Source: Rubrimonas sp036735545 (lineage in GTDB: Bacteria; Pseudomonadota; Alphaproteobacteria; Rhodobacterales; Rhodobacteraceae). From it: a DNA stretch of 44,176 nucleotides. The notes beneath the pieces were generated by a model, which worked only from the letters and a program-made list of their open reading frames with translations, was not told the DNA's origin and searched no databases. Below are positions 35,189 to 42,943 of this stretch, piece by piece. How positions within the stretch are numbered: position 1 is the stretch's first letter; every line of letters starts with the position of its first letter. The stretch lies in assembly GCA_036735545.1 (NCBI GenBank), contig DAINOD010000018.1, positions 1 through 44,176 on the forward strand, written 5' to 3'. The position numbers were made by a program, and so were the translations under genes.

Positions 35189-35788
35189 TCAGGCCTCGGG
35201 CGTGGCCCGGGCGAGATCGGCGATGAAGCGGTCGATGTCGCCGCCGCGCCGCTCCAGCATCGCCGCGAAGGTCTCGCGCTGGGAGATCGACAGCGAGACG
35301 CCCTCGGCGACGATGTCGGCGAGTTTCACCGAGCCGCCGCGGTCGGAGACCAGCCAGTCGATGCGGATGTCGGCCTCGCGCGGCTGCTTGAGCACGCTGT
35401 TGACAAGCACGCCGCGCTGGCCGGCGCCCTGCGCGCCCGTCACCACGACGCTCTGGCCGTCGTAGTCGCCGATCCTGCCCGAATAGGCGCGGGCGGCGTA
35501 GGTCTCGAAGGCCTCGATGAAGGCCGCGCGTTGCGCCTCGCTCATGCTGCGCCAGGTGACGCCCATGGTGAAGCGGCCGATCTCGGGCAGCGCCGCCACG
35601 CGGCGGAACAGGGCGAGGAAGGCGTCGGCGCGGTCGTCGCCGGGGCTGGCCGACTTCACGATCTCCTCGAGGTCGCGGATGGCGTCCTCGACGAAGGCGC
35701 GCGCGGCGTCGGGCGTCAGGCCCTCGGCGCGGGCGGCGAACGGCGCGGCCGCAAGAAGGGCGGCGAAAGCGCGGCGGGTCATCGTCAT
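35189..35788 (-). CDS. mlaC: MlaC-like phospholipid transport substrate-binding protein
   Basis: Periplasmic lipid carrier of the Mla system (Ttg2D/MlaC family), 199 aa. Start MTMTRRAFAALLAAAP carries a twin-arginine-like signal, cleaved near ARA. The body contains the MlaC pattern FTMGVTWRSMSEAQRAAFIEAFETYAARAYSGRI (shown in Rhodobacterales as FxxxxLGxxWR) and WLVSDRGGSVKLADIVAEGVSLSISQRETFA. AGGAG lies just upstream of ATG 35788. It is 32 bases downstream of mlaA. The inner-membrane parts mlaFED are not in the window. Confidence 0.92.
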   Translation of the reverse strand: MTMTRRAFAALLAAAPFAARAEGLTPDAARAFVEDAIRDLEEIVKSASPGDDRADAFLALFRRVAALPEIGRFTMGVTWRSMSEAQRAAFIEAFETYAARAYSGRIGDYDGQSVVVTGAQGAGQRGVLVNSVLKQPREADIRIDWLVSDRGGSVKLADIVAEGVSLSISQRETFAAMLERRGGDIDRFIADLARATPEA

Positions 35789-35820
35789 GGCTGTTCTCCT
35801 GGATCGCCCGGGCGATGGTC

Positions 35821-36558
35821 TCAGTCGGCGAAGATGTCGGGCAGCCGCTCGACGTCCACCCCGCCTTCGATGGCGCGGGACCGGCGGTTCAGCACATAGG
35901 CGGTTCGGAGCGCGACGTAGCTGTCTTCAGTCTCATAGAGCAACTCGTCGATCAGTTCGAAGTTCCGGTGGCGCACCACGATGGGCGGGCCGCCGTTCTC
36001 GACCGCGATCAGGGCGATCTCGCCCGACCCGCTGCCGGGCGTGACGTAGGTCAAGGGGTTGAGCCCGATGTCCACGACGCGACCCACGGTGTCGCGCGTG
36101 GTGGAGGGGCCGAACAGCGGCAGCACGATATAGACGCCCTCCTCGGCGCCGGACTTCGCCAGCGTCAGGCCGAAGTCGGTCGGCGCGTTGGGCAGGCCCA
36201 CCTCGGTCGCGGGGTCGAGCAGGCCGCCGGCGCCTGCGAGGGTGTTCACGCCGAACCGGCCGAAGGTGACCAACGCTGAATCGACGTCGCCCTGTAGAAC
36301 ATAGTTGAAGAAGTGCACCGGCAACTGGATGTGATCAACGGCGTTGCTGACAAGGTGCTTGACGAGCGCCGGGGCGACGAAATCATAGGCCTGCGACGCG
36401 GGTCGCAGGACGACCTGATCCACGCCGACGTTGAAGCCGTGGACGGCGCGGTTGACCCCCTCGTAGGGGTCTGCGATCAACTGCCCCTCGACAGGCGCGC
36501 CCGCGCATCCCGCCGCCAGCGCCGCAGCCATCGCCACGCATACCGCCCTGCCGCCCAT
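35821..36558 (-). CDS. mlaA: MlaA/VacJ family outer-membrane lipoprotein
   Basis: Outer-membrane lipoprotein that removes phospholipids from the outer leaflet and hands them to MlaC; 245 aa. ATG 36558 starts a lipoprotein signal whose lipobox LAAGC ends at C18. Family segments: DPYEGVNRAVHGFNVGVDQ, FFNYVLQGD, RFGVNTLAGAGGLLDPA and PLFGPSTTRDTVG. The open frame reaches 36636, but its upstream Met codons do not fit a signal peptide. It is divergent from the type I secretion operon across 175 bases. Confidence 0.94.
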   Translation of the reverse strand: MGGRAVCVAMAAALAAGCAGAPVEGQLIADPYEGVNRAVHGFNVGVDQVVLRPASQAYDFVAPALVKHLVSNAVDHIQLPVHFFNYVLQGDVDSALVTFGRFGVNTLAGAGGLLDPATEVGLPNAPTDFGLTLAKSGAEEGVYIVLPLFGPSTTRDTVGRVVDIGLNPLTYVTPGSGSGEIALIAVENGGPPIVVRHRNFELIDELLYETEDSYVALRTAYVLNRRSRAIEGGVDVERLPDIFAD

Positions 36559-36733
36559 TCCACCCCCCTGACGACGCGTGTCGCGCATCGTGCAACAGAT
36601 AGCCTCGATATGGCGCGTCCCGTGGCGCGTCGCCATGATTCGCCCCTAAAGCTAGCCGTCGACGCGCTTACGCCGCGTTGACGACGCTGTGTTGCTAGTG
36701 CACGGCGTGGCGGGACACAACAAGGGGTGTTCG

Positions 36734-38479
36734 ATGAGAGGCGCTTCGGACATCGGCGTGGCCGAGATGCGGCGCGCGTTGGGCGCGTCCCGCGGGCTCT
36801 TTGGCGGCGTGGCGGTGTTCAGCTTCCTCGTGAACCTCCTGATGCTGACCGGCCCGCTGTTCATGCTTCAGGTCTACGACCGCGTTCTGGCCAGCCGCTC
36901 CGAGGCGACGCTGCTGACGCTTTTCCTGCTGATCACCGCGCTTTTCGGGTTGATGGGCCTGCTCGACTTCGCCCGGACCCGGGTTCTGGCGCGGGTCGGC
37001 GCGCGGTTCCAGGCGCTGCTGGACCGGCGCGTGTTCGAGGCGGTGCTGCGCCGCGCGATCTCACCCGACGAGCGCGGGCGGCCGAGCTCGGGCGTGCGCG
37101 ACCTCGAATCGATCCAGCGCGCGCTGTCCGGGCCCGCCCCCTTCGCCTTCTTCGACGCGCCGTGGGCGCCGTTGTTTCTAGGCGCGATCTTCTTCTTTCA
37201 CTGGAGCCTCGGGCTGCTCGCGATCACCGGCGGCCTCGTGCTGTTCACTGTCGCGATCCTGAACGAACGCCGGGCGCGCGAGCCGCTCGGCGCCTCCGCC
37301 GAGGCCTCGGCCCGCAGCGAGGGCTTCGCCGAGACGTTGCGGCGCGAGGGCGAGACCATTCAGGGGCTCGGGATGCGCAGCGCGGCGGTGGGGCGTTGGG
37401 AGAAGCTGCGCGAGGCCTCGCTCACGGCGCAGATCGCCGCCGCCGACGCCACCTCGGGCTATTCGGTCACCTCCAAGACGCTGCGGTTCTACCTGCAGTC
37501 GGCCATGCTGGCGCTGGGCGCGCTGCTGGCCATCCAGGGGCTGATCACCCCCGGCGTGATGATCGCGGCCTCGATCCTGATGGGCCGCGCGCTGGCGCCG
37601 GTGGAGCAGGCCATCGGCCAGTGGGCGGTGATGCAGCGCGCCTTCAAGGGCTGGTCCAGCCTGAAGGAGCTGCTGACCACCACCCCGCCGCCGGCCCGGC
37701 CCACGCCCCTGCCGGCGCCGAAGGGCGTGATCTCGGTGGAGGGCGTCACCGCCGCGCCGCCGGGCGCGCGGGCGCCGACGCTGCGCAACGTCTCCTTCCG
37801 CGTCGAGCCGGGACAGGCGCTCGGCGTGATCGGGCCCTCGGCGGCGGGCAAGTCGACGCTGGCGCGGCTGCTGGTGGGCATCTGGCGCCCGATCCAGGGC
37901 GCGGTGCGGCTCGACGGGGCGGAGCTGTCGCAATACTCCGACGATGATCTGGGCCGCCATGTCGGCTATCTGCCGCAGGACGTCGCCCTGTTCGACGGCA
38001 CCGTGGCCGAGAACATCGCCCGCATGGACGAGCAGCTTGTGCCCGAGGCGGTGGTGACGGCCGCCAAGCGGGCGGGGGCGCACGAGTTGATCCTGCGCCT
38101 GTCCCAGGGCTACGACACGCCCATCGGGCCGTCCGGCTCCCGGCTGTCGGGCGGCCAGCGCCAGCGCGTCGCGCTGGCCCGCGCGCTCTACGGCGATCCG
38201 GCGGTGGTGATCATGGACGAGCCGAACTCCAACCTCGACGCGCAGGGCGAGCAGGCCCTGGTGCTGGCGATCAAGGACCTGCGCGAGCGCGGCCGCACCG
38301 CGATCGTGATGGCGCACCGGCCCTCGGCCATCGCCGCCTGCGACGTGCTGCTGATGCTCGACGCCGGAACGCCGCGCGCCTTCGGTCCCAAGGAGGAAGT
38401 CTTGCGCCAGACCACCGCCAATCACCCGCAGGTGCTGGCCACCCAGCCCCGCGTCGTCGCCGCGCAGGGCCAGTCGTGA
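36734..38479 (+). CDS. prtD: type I secretion ABC transporter, ATPase/permease (PrtD type)
   Basis: Inner-membrane component of a type I secretion system, 581 aa, without the C39 peptidase domain. The membrane domain covers about residues 20-300; the nucleotide-binding domain has Walker A GPSAAGKS (about 367-374), LSGGQRQR, Walker B VVIMDEPNSNLD and H-loop MAHRPS. The motif GLGMR and the segment FLVNLLMLTGPLFMLQVYDRVL are typical of PrtD. ATG 36734 follows AAGGGG (36722-36727); the frame is open from 36689. In the upstream 175 bases a TTGACG (36678-36683) could be a -35, but no clear -10 is visible. The stop overlaps the adaptor start as GTGA. Confidence 0.93.
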   Translation: MRGASDIGVAEMRRALGASRGLFGGVAVFSFLVNLLMLTGPLFMLQVYDRVLASRSEATLLTLFLLITALFGLMGLLDFARTRVLARVGARFQALLDRRVFEAVLRRAISPDERGRPSSGVRDLESIQRALSGPAPFAFFDAPWAPLFLGAIFFFHWSLGLLAITGGLVLFTVAILNERRAREPLGASAEASARSEGFAETLRREGETIQGLGMRSAAVGRWEKLREASLTAQIAAADATSGYSVTSKTLRFYLQSAMLALGALLAIQGLITPGVMIAASILMGRALAPVEQAIGQWAVMQRAFKGWSSLKELLTTTPPPARPTPLPAPKGVISVEGVTAAPPGARAPTLRNVSFRVEPGQALGVIGPSAAGKSTLARLLVGIWRPIQGAVRLDGAELSQYSDDDLGRHVGYLPQDVALFDGTVAENIARMDEQLVPEAVVTAAKRAGAHELILRLSQGYDTPIGPSGSRLSGGQRQRVALARALYGDPAVVIMDEPNSNLDAQGEQALVLAIKDLRERGRTAIVMAHRPSAIAACDVLLMLDAGTPRAFGPKEEVLRQTTANHPQVLATQPRVVAAQGQS

Positions 38480-39822
38480 CCGCCCCGCGCCCGAACGACC
38501 CGCGCCTGAAAGGCCCGACCGCCGATCCGGCCCAGCGCTGGGGGGCCGCCGGCGCGATGCGGACCGGCGCGCTGGCGACGGTCGCGCTGGTGTTCGGCCT
38601 CGGCGCATGGTCGGCCTTCGCCTCCATCGCCGGGGCCGTGGTCGCCTCGGGGCGGCTGAAGGTCGAGACCAACCAGCAGGTCGTGCAGCACCCCGACGGC
38701 GGCGTGGTCGCGGAGATTCTCGTGAAGGAGGGCGACGCGGTCGCGGCCGGCGCGCTGCTGCTGAAGCTCGACGACCGCCTGCAGCGCAACGAACTCGCCA
38801 TCATCGAAGGCCGGCTGCACGAGCTCATGGCCCGGATCGGCCGGCTCGAGGCGGAGCAGGACGGCGCCGACGCGCCCCGTTTCGATCCCGAAATCCTCGC
38901 CGTCGCCGCCGAGCGGCCCGACGTGGCGACGCTGGTCGAGGGCCAGAGCCGCCTGTTCGTCGCGCGGCTGGAGACGGTGCAGCGCGAGACGGAGCAGCTC
39001 CGCGAGCGCCAGGAGCAGCTGCGCGAGGAGATCCTCGGCGCCGAGGCGCAGGTCGAGGCGCTCGACATCCAGCTCGGCTTCATCGACCAGGAGCTCGTGG
39101 ACCAGCGCAGCCTGCTGGCCCGGGGCCTGACCCAGGCCAGCCGCGTGCTGTCGCTGGAGCGCGAGGCGGCGCGGCTGAAGGGCGAGCTGGGCTCGCTGGG
39201 CGCGCGGATCGCCCAGACGCGCGGGCGCATCACCGAGATCGAGATCCAGATCGTCGGCCGCGACGCCACCCGCCGCGAGGAGGCCATCGCCGAGCTGCGC
39301 GACCTGCGCCAGCGCGAGGCCGAGCTGAAGGAGCAACGCCTGTCCTTGCGCGAGACCATCGAGCGCACCGAGGTCCGCGCCCCGCGCGAGGGCGTGGTGA
39401 TCGGCCAGACCGTGTTCAGCGCCAGCGCCGTGATCCGTGCGGCCGAACCGATCCTGTTCATCGTGCCGTCCGAGGCCGCGCTGGTGGTGGAGGCGCGGAT
39501 CGAGCCGCAGAACATCGACCAGGTCTATCCCGGCCAGCCGGCGCGGCTGCGCTTCGCCGCCTTCAACCAGCGCACGACCCCCGAGATCGACGCCGAGGTG
39601 CGCCGCGTCTCGCCCGACGCCATCGTCGACCAGGGGACCGGGATGAGCTACTACACCGCCGAGATTGCGCTGGGCGAGGATGCGCTGGCCCAGCTCGAGG
39701 GCCTGAAGCTGGTCGCCGGGATGCCGGTGGACGCCTTCATCCAGACCGGGGAGCGCTCGCCGCTCAGCTACCTCATGCAACCCCTCACCGACTTCTTCAG
39801 CCGTTCGATGCGCGAGCGCTGA
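38476..39822 (+). CDS. prtE: type I secretion membrane fusion protein (HlyD/PrtE family)
   Basis: Periplasmic adaptor of the type I secretion system, 448 aa. A short cytoplasmic N-terminus and one membrane segment (about 29-50) are followed by a lipoyl-like domain (VVQHPDGGVVAEILVKEGDAV, about 68-95), a long coiled coil (about 100-310, rich in Arg, Glu, Leu) and the C-terminal barrel with ERTEVRAPREGVVIG. GTG 38476 overlaps the ATPase stop. No TolC-type outer-membrane gene or RTX substrate lies in the window, so the secreted cargo cannot be named; RidA and GDPD genes follow. Confidence 0.93.
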   Translation: MTAPRPNDPRLKGPTADPAQRWGAAGAMRTGALATVALVFGLGAWSAFASIAGAVVASGRLKVETNQQVVQHPDGGVVAEILVKEGDAVAAGALLLKLDDRLQRNELAIIEGRLHELMARIGRLEAEQDGADAPRFDPEILAVAAERPDVATLVEGQSRLFVARLETVQRETEQLRERQEQLREEILGAEAQVEALDIQLGFIDQELVDQRSLLARGLTQASRVLSLEREAARLKGELGSLGARIAQTRGRITEIEIQIVGRDATRREEAIAELRDLRQREAELKEQRLSLRETIERTEVRAPREGVVIGQTVFSASAVIRAAEPILFIVPSEAALVVEARIEPQNIDQVYPGQPARLRFAAFNQRTTPEIDAEVRRVSPDAIVDQGTGMSYYTAEIALGEDALAQLEGLKLVAGMPVDAFIQTGERSPLSYLMQPLTDFFSRSMRER

Positions 39823-39849
39823 ACCCCTTCGGAAACCGTGGAGCTTCCC

Positions 39850-40311
39850 ATGCCCGGCGCCATCGACGCCCGCCTCGCCGACCTCGGCCTGACCCTGCCC
39901 GACGCGCCCGCGCCGGCGGCCAACTACGTGCCCTTCGTGAAGACCGGCGACCTCGTCTTCGTCTCCGGCCAGGTGAGCCAGAACGCGGAGGGTCTCGTGA
40001 AGGGGCTGCTGGGCGCCGACATGGACGTCGAGGCCGGCGCCGCCGCGGCGAAGCTCTGCGCGCTGAGCCTGATCGCCCAGCTGCGCAAGGCCTGCGACGG
40101 CGACCTCGACCGGCTGGTGCGGGTCGTGAAGCTGACCGGCTTCGTGAACTCCGCGCCGGGCTTCGCCGACCAGCCCAAGGTCGTCAACGGCTGCTCCGAC
40201 ACGCTGGTGGCGGTGTTCGGCGACAAGGGGCGTCACGCGCGCTCGGCGGTCGGCGCGGCGCTGCCCTTCGGCTGCGCGGTCGAGGTGGAAGGCATCTTCG
40301 AGATCGCATGA
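39850..40311 (+). CDS. RidA/YjgF family protein
   Basis: A 153-aa member of the RidA (YER057c/YjgF) family, which contains 2-aminoacrylate/imine deaminases and relatives. ATG 39850 has GGAG at 39839-39842; a GTG at 39838 is less likely. Family segments: FVKTGDLVFVSGQVSQ, VKLTGFVNSAPGFADQPKVVNGCSD and HARSAVGAALPFGCAVEVEG. R131 in HARSAV matches the catalytic Arg105 of E. coli RidA, so imine hydrolysis is plausible. The next gene starts by ATGA overlap. Confidence 0.9.
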   Translation: MPGAIDARLADLGLTLPDAPAPAANYVPFVKTGDLVFVSGQVSQNAEGLVKGLLGADMDVEAGAAAAKLCALSLIAQLRKACDGDLDRLVRVVKLTGFVNSAPGFADQPKVVNGCSDTLVAVFGDKGRHARSAVGAALPFGCAVEVEGIFEIA

Positions 40312-41051
40312 GACTGCACCCGGCCTTCCTCGGCCCCGCAATCGCCCACCGCGGCCTCCACGACCGGGCGGCGGGGCGGATCGAGAACAGCCGGGCCGCC
40401 GTCGCCGCGGCCGTCGCGGCCGGCTACGGCGTGGAGATCGACGTCCAGCTTTCGGCGGACGGCGAGGCGATGGTGTTCCACGACGACGCGCTCGACCGCC
40501 TGACCGCCGGGACGGGGCCGCTGCGGGCGCGCCCCGCCGCGGAACTCGGCCGCATCGCGCTGACGGGCGGCGGCGAGACCATCCCGACCCTGGCCGAGGT
40601 GCTCGCGCTGGTCGCCGGGCGGGCGGCGCTGCTGGTCGAGGTCAAGGACCAGAGCGGGCGCATGGACGCCTCCGGCGCAGGCCCGCTGGAGACGCGGGTG
40701 GCGGACCTGCTCGCCGGCTATGCGGGACCGGTCGCCGTGATGTCCTTCAACCCCGCCTCGGTGCGCGCGCTGCGCGACGCCGCGCCGGGCGTGCCGCGTG
40801 GCCTGACCGCTTGCGGGCCGGACGGCTGGGAGGGCGCCGCCGGCGCCGACCGCCTCGCCGCCATGGCCGACTGGGACGCGACCGACGCCTGCTTCTGCTC
40901 CTACCGCTGGCGCGACCTGCCGACGCCCCAGACCGCCGCCCGCCGCGCGTCGGGCTTCGCGGTGCTGAGCTGGACGCTGCGATCGGCGGCGGACGAGGCG
41001 GCGGCGCGCCGGCATTGCGACAACGTCACCTTTGAGGGCTACGCCGCCTGA
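40308..41051 (+). CDS. glycerophosphodiester phosphodiesterase family protein
   Basis: A 247-aa GDPD (UgpQ-like) enzyme that would release glycerol-3-phosphate from glycerophosphodiesters. The catalytic pattern is present: IAHRGLHD (His, Arg), VEIDVQLSADG (Glu, Asp), VFHDDALDRLT (His) and LLVEVKDQS (Glu, Lys). There is no signal peptide, so it acts in the cytoplasm. ATG 40308 overlaps the RidA stop; the open frame from 38607 is noise. It ends 10 bases from the convergent HMG-CoA lyase gene. Confidence 0.91.
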   Translation: MRLHPAFLGPAIAHRGLHDRAAGRIENSRAAVAAAVAAGYGVEIDVQLSADGEAMVFHDDALDRLTAGTGPLRARPAAELGRIALTGGGETIPTLAEVLALVAGRAALLVEVKDQSGRMDASGAGPLETRVADLLAGYAGPVAVMSFNPASVRALRDAAPGVPRGLTACGPDGWEGAAGADRLAAMADWDATDACFCSYRWRDLPTPQTAARRASGFAVLSWTLRSAADEAAARRHCDNVTFEGYAA

Positions 41052-41061
41052 CGCCCCCGCC

Positions 41062-41910
41062 CTACCCGCGCAGCCGGCGGGCGATCGCCTCGGCGGCGGC
41101 GAGGCGGTCGAGGTCGATCCCCGTCGCGCAGCCATGGGCGGCCAGCCGCTCCGCCACCGCCCGGGTCGAGACGTTGCCGGGCGCGCCGGGCGCGAAGGGG
41201 CAGCCGCCGAGGCCCGCCACGGAGGCGTCGAATGTCCGCAACCCGCAGTCGAGCGCGGCCATCACGTTCTCCACCGCCCGCCCGCCCGTGTCGTGGAAAT
41301 GCCCCGCCAGCCGCCGGGCGCCGAGATCGGGCGCCACGGCGCGCAGCAGGGCCGTCACCGACGCCGGCTCGCCCGCGCCGATGGTGTCGCCCAGCGAGAC
41401 CTCGTATGCGCCCAGCGAGAACAGCGCCTGCGCGACCTCCGCCGCCGCGGCGTGCGGCGTCGGCCCGTCATAGGGGCAGGCGATCACGCAGGAGACATAG
41501 CCGCGCAGCGGGACGCCGTCCGCCAGCGCCGCCTCCGCCACCTCGGCGAAGCGGCGCAGCGTCTCTGCGATGGAGGCGTTGAGGTTGGCGCGGCTGAAGC
41601 CCTCCGAGGCCGACGCGAAGATCGCGACCTCCCCCGCCCCGGCGGCGCGGGCGGCCTCGTAGCCGCGCAGGTTCGGCGTCAGCGCCGCGTAGGTCACACC
41701 CGTCGCCCGCGCGATCCCCGCCATCACCGCCGCCCCGTCGGCCATCTGCGGCACGGCCTTCGGCGAGACGAACGCCGCCGCCTCGATGTGGGAGAAGCCG
41801 CAGGCCGACAGCGCGTCCACCAGCGCGATCTTGTCGGCCGTCGCGATGGGGCGCCGCTCGTTCTGGAGGCCGTCGCGGGGGCCGACCTCGTAGAGGCGGA
41901 CGGCGGTCAC
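41062..41910 (-). CDS. mvaB: hydroxymethylglutaryl-CoA lyase
   Basis: Cleaves HMG-CoA to acetoacetate and acetyl-CoA, the last step of leucine degradation; 282 aa. Family motifs: EVGPRDGLQNE at 8-18, SLGDTIGAG, GHFHDTGG (metal ligands) and GLGGCPFAPGAPGN with the active-site Cys. The GTG at 41910 overlaps the upstream stop as GTGA and leaves a normal short leader (TAVRLYEVG); the frame is open to 41961, where an ATG would give a 299-aa form. It belongs with the methylcrotonyl-CoA carboxylase subunit but is separated from it by an unknown gene. Confidence 0.93.
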   Translation of the reverse strand: MTAVRLYEVGPRDGLQNERRPIATADKIALVDALSACGFSHIEAAAFVSPKAVPQMADGAAVMAGIARATGVTYAALTPNLRGYEAARAAGAGEVAIFASASEGFSRANLNASIAETLRRFAEVAEAALADGVPLRGYVSCVIACPYDGPTPHAAAAEVAQALFSLGAYEVSLGDTIGAGEPASVTALLRAVAPDLGARRLAGHFHDTGGRAVENVMAALDCGLRTFDASVAGLGGCPFAPGAPGNVSTRAVAERLAAHGCATGIDLDRLAAAEAIARRLRG

Positions 41911-42869
41911 TGCGGCCGCGCAAGCTTGAGGCAGAGCAGCGCCGCTAGCCCGTAGGGCCATACAAACAGAACTACCGCGGCGGGCGTCCGCGCAGCCGAC
42001 AACCGCCGCCGCGCCGTTGCGCCTGAAATCTCGGCCATGCGGTCGGCGAAGGCGGTCTCGGCCGCTGATCGCCTTAGCAGCGCGCCCGAGACGATCTCCG
42101 CCGCCTGCTCGCGGTCAAGAGTGTCCAGCAGCGCCGCCGCCACCATCGGCGCCGGCGCCGACCCGCCGGGCAGCGTGACGTCTCCCTCGCCGGCGGCCCC
42201 GAAAACGGCTTCTCTCAGCCTCGCGTCGTCGAACGGAGCGTCGAGAACTGACTCTCGCATCCGCGCCGCGCGCCGCTGGCCCGCTGCGCATGCGACCTCG
42301 GCGGCAAGCCGCCGCATCGCCGCAGCCATATCGTCCTCGTCGCGCCCTGACGGTTCCTCCGATGTCAGCGTCAGCCCCAACGCTTCGGCGCAGGCCTCGG
42401 ATTCGTCCGGCCGCAGCTTCCCAGCGTCGTCGGCCATGAGCCGCCGGAGCGCTTCCACCGCCGCCTGCCGATCGGCCGCAACCAGCGCTAGCGCCGCCTC
42501 GATCGCCGACAGCGTCCTGATGGCCTGCGTCTCGGTCTTCCGCGCCTCCTCGACCTCCTGCAAGAGGTCGATCACGCCCACCATCCGATCGTGTTCATAA
42601 CGCTCGGCGCCTTGAGCCTGAAACACCAACGCAACCCCGATCAGGCCGACGCTGTAATAGAAGGCGTCGACCGCAGCCTTGTCGAACGGCCCGCCACGAC
42701 CCGAGTGCCACAACGCGGTCGCGAAGGCCGCCGTTGAGACCACGATCAGCGCTGGCGTCTCGAACCGCGTCCAGATCGCGTCGACGACGCCCAGCCTGAC
42801 CACAACGGCGAAGAACGCCGCGCAGCCAAGAAGGCCCTTGCGAAAGCGTTCGTTCTGGTCCGAGCCCAC
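41907..42869 (-). CDS. uncharacterised membrane protein in the leucine-degradation operon
   Basis: I do not recognise this 320-aa protein. Three hydrophobic segments are at the N-terminus (about 12-30, 37-54 and 68-86), followed by a charged helical region (about 92-290, with a heptad-like stretch DLLQEVEEARKTETQAI) and one more hydrophobic segment at the end (about 298-316). No enzyme motif is visible. Start GTG 42869 has AGAGG upstream. It lies between the carboxylase alpha subunit (74 bases) and HMG-CoA lyase (overlap GTGA). Its codon use is clearly less GC-rich than the neighbours (more A and T at third positions), a sign of recent insertion. Confidence 0.75.
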   Translation of the reverse strand: MGSDQNERFRKGLLGCAAFFAVVVRLGVVDAIWTRFETPALIVVSTAAFATALWHSGRGGPFDKAAVDAFYYSVGLIGVALVFQAQGAERYEHDRMVGVIDLLQEVEEARKTETQAIRTLSAIEAALALVAADRQAAVEALRRLMADDAGKLRPDESEACAEALGLTLTSEEPSGRDEDDMAAAMRRLAAEVACAAGQRRAARMRESVLDAPFDDARLREAVFGAAGEGDVTLPGGSAPAPMVAAALLDTLDREQAAEIVSGALLRRSAAETAFADRMAEISGATARRRLSAARTPAAVVLFVWPYGLAALLCLKLARPQ

Positions 42870-42943
42870 TGAGGCCTCTCACGCCGCGCCAGTGCGGACA
42901 GGTTAGCGCCCGCGACAGGCGTCCGAAAGCCCGGCCGCAGCAG

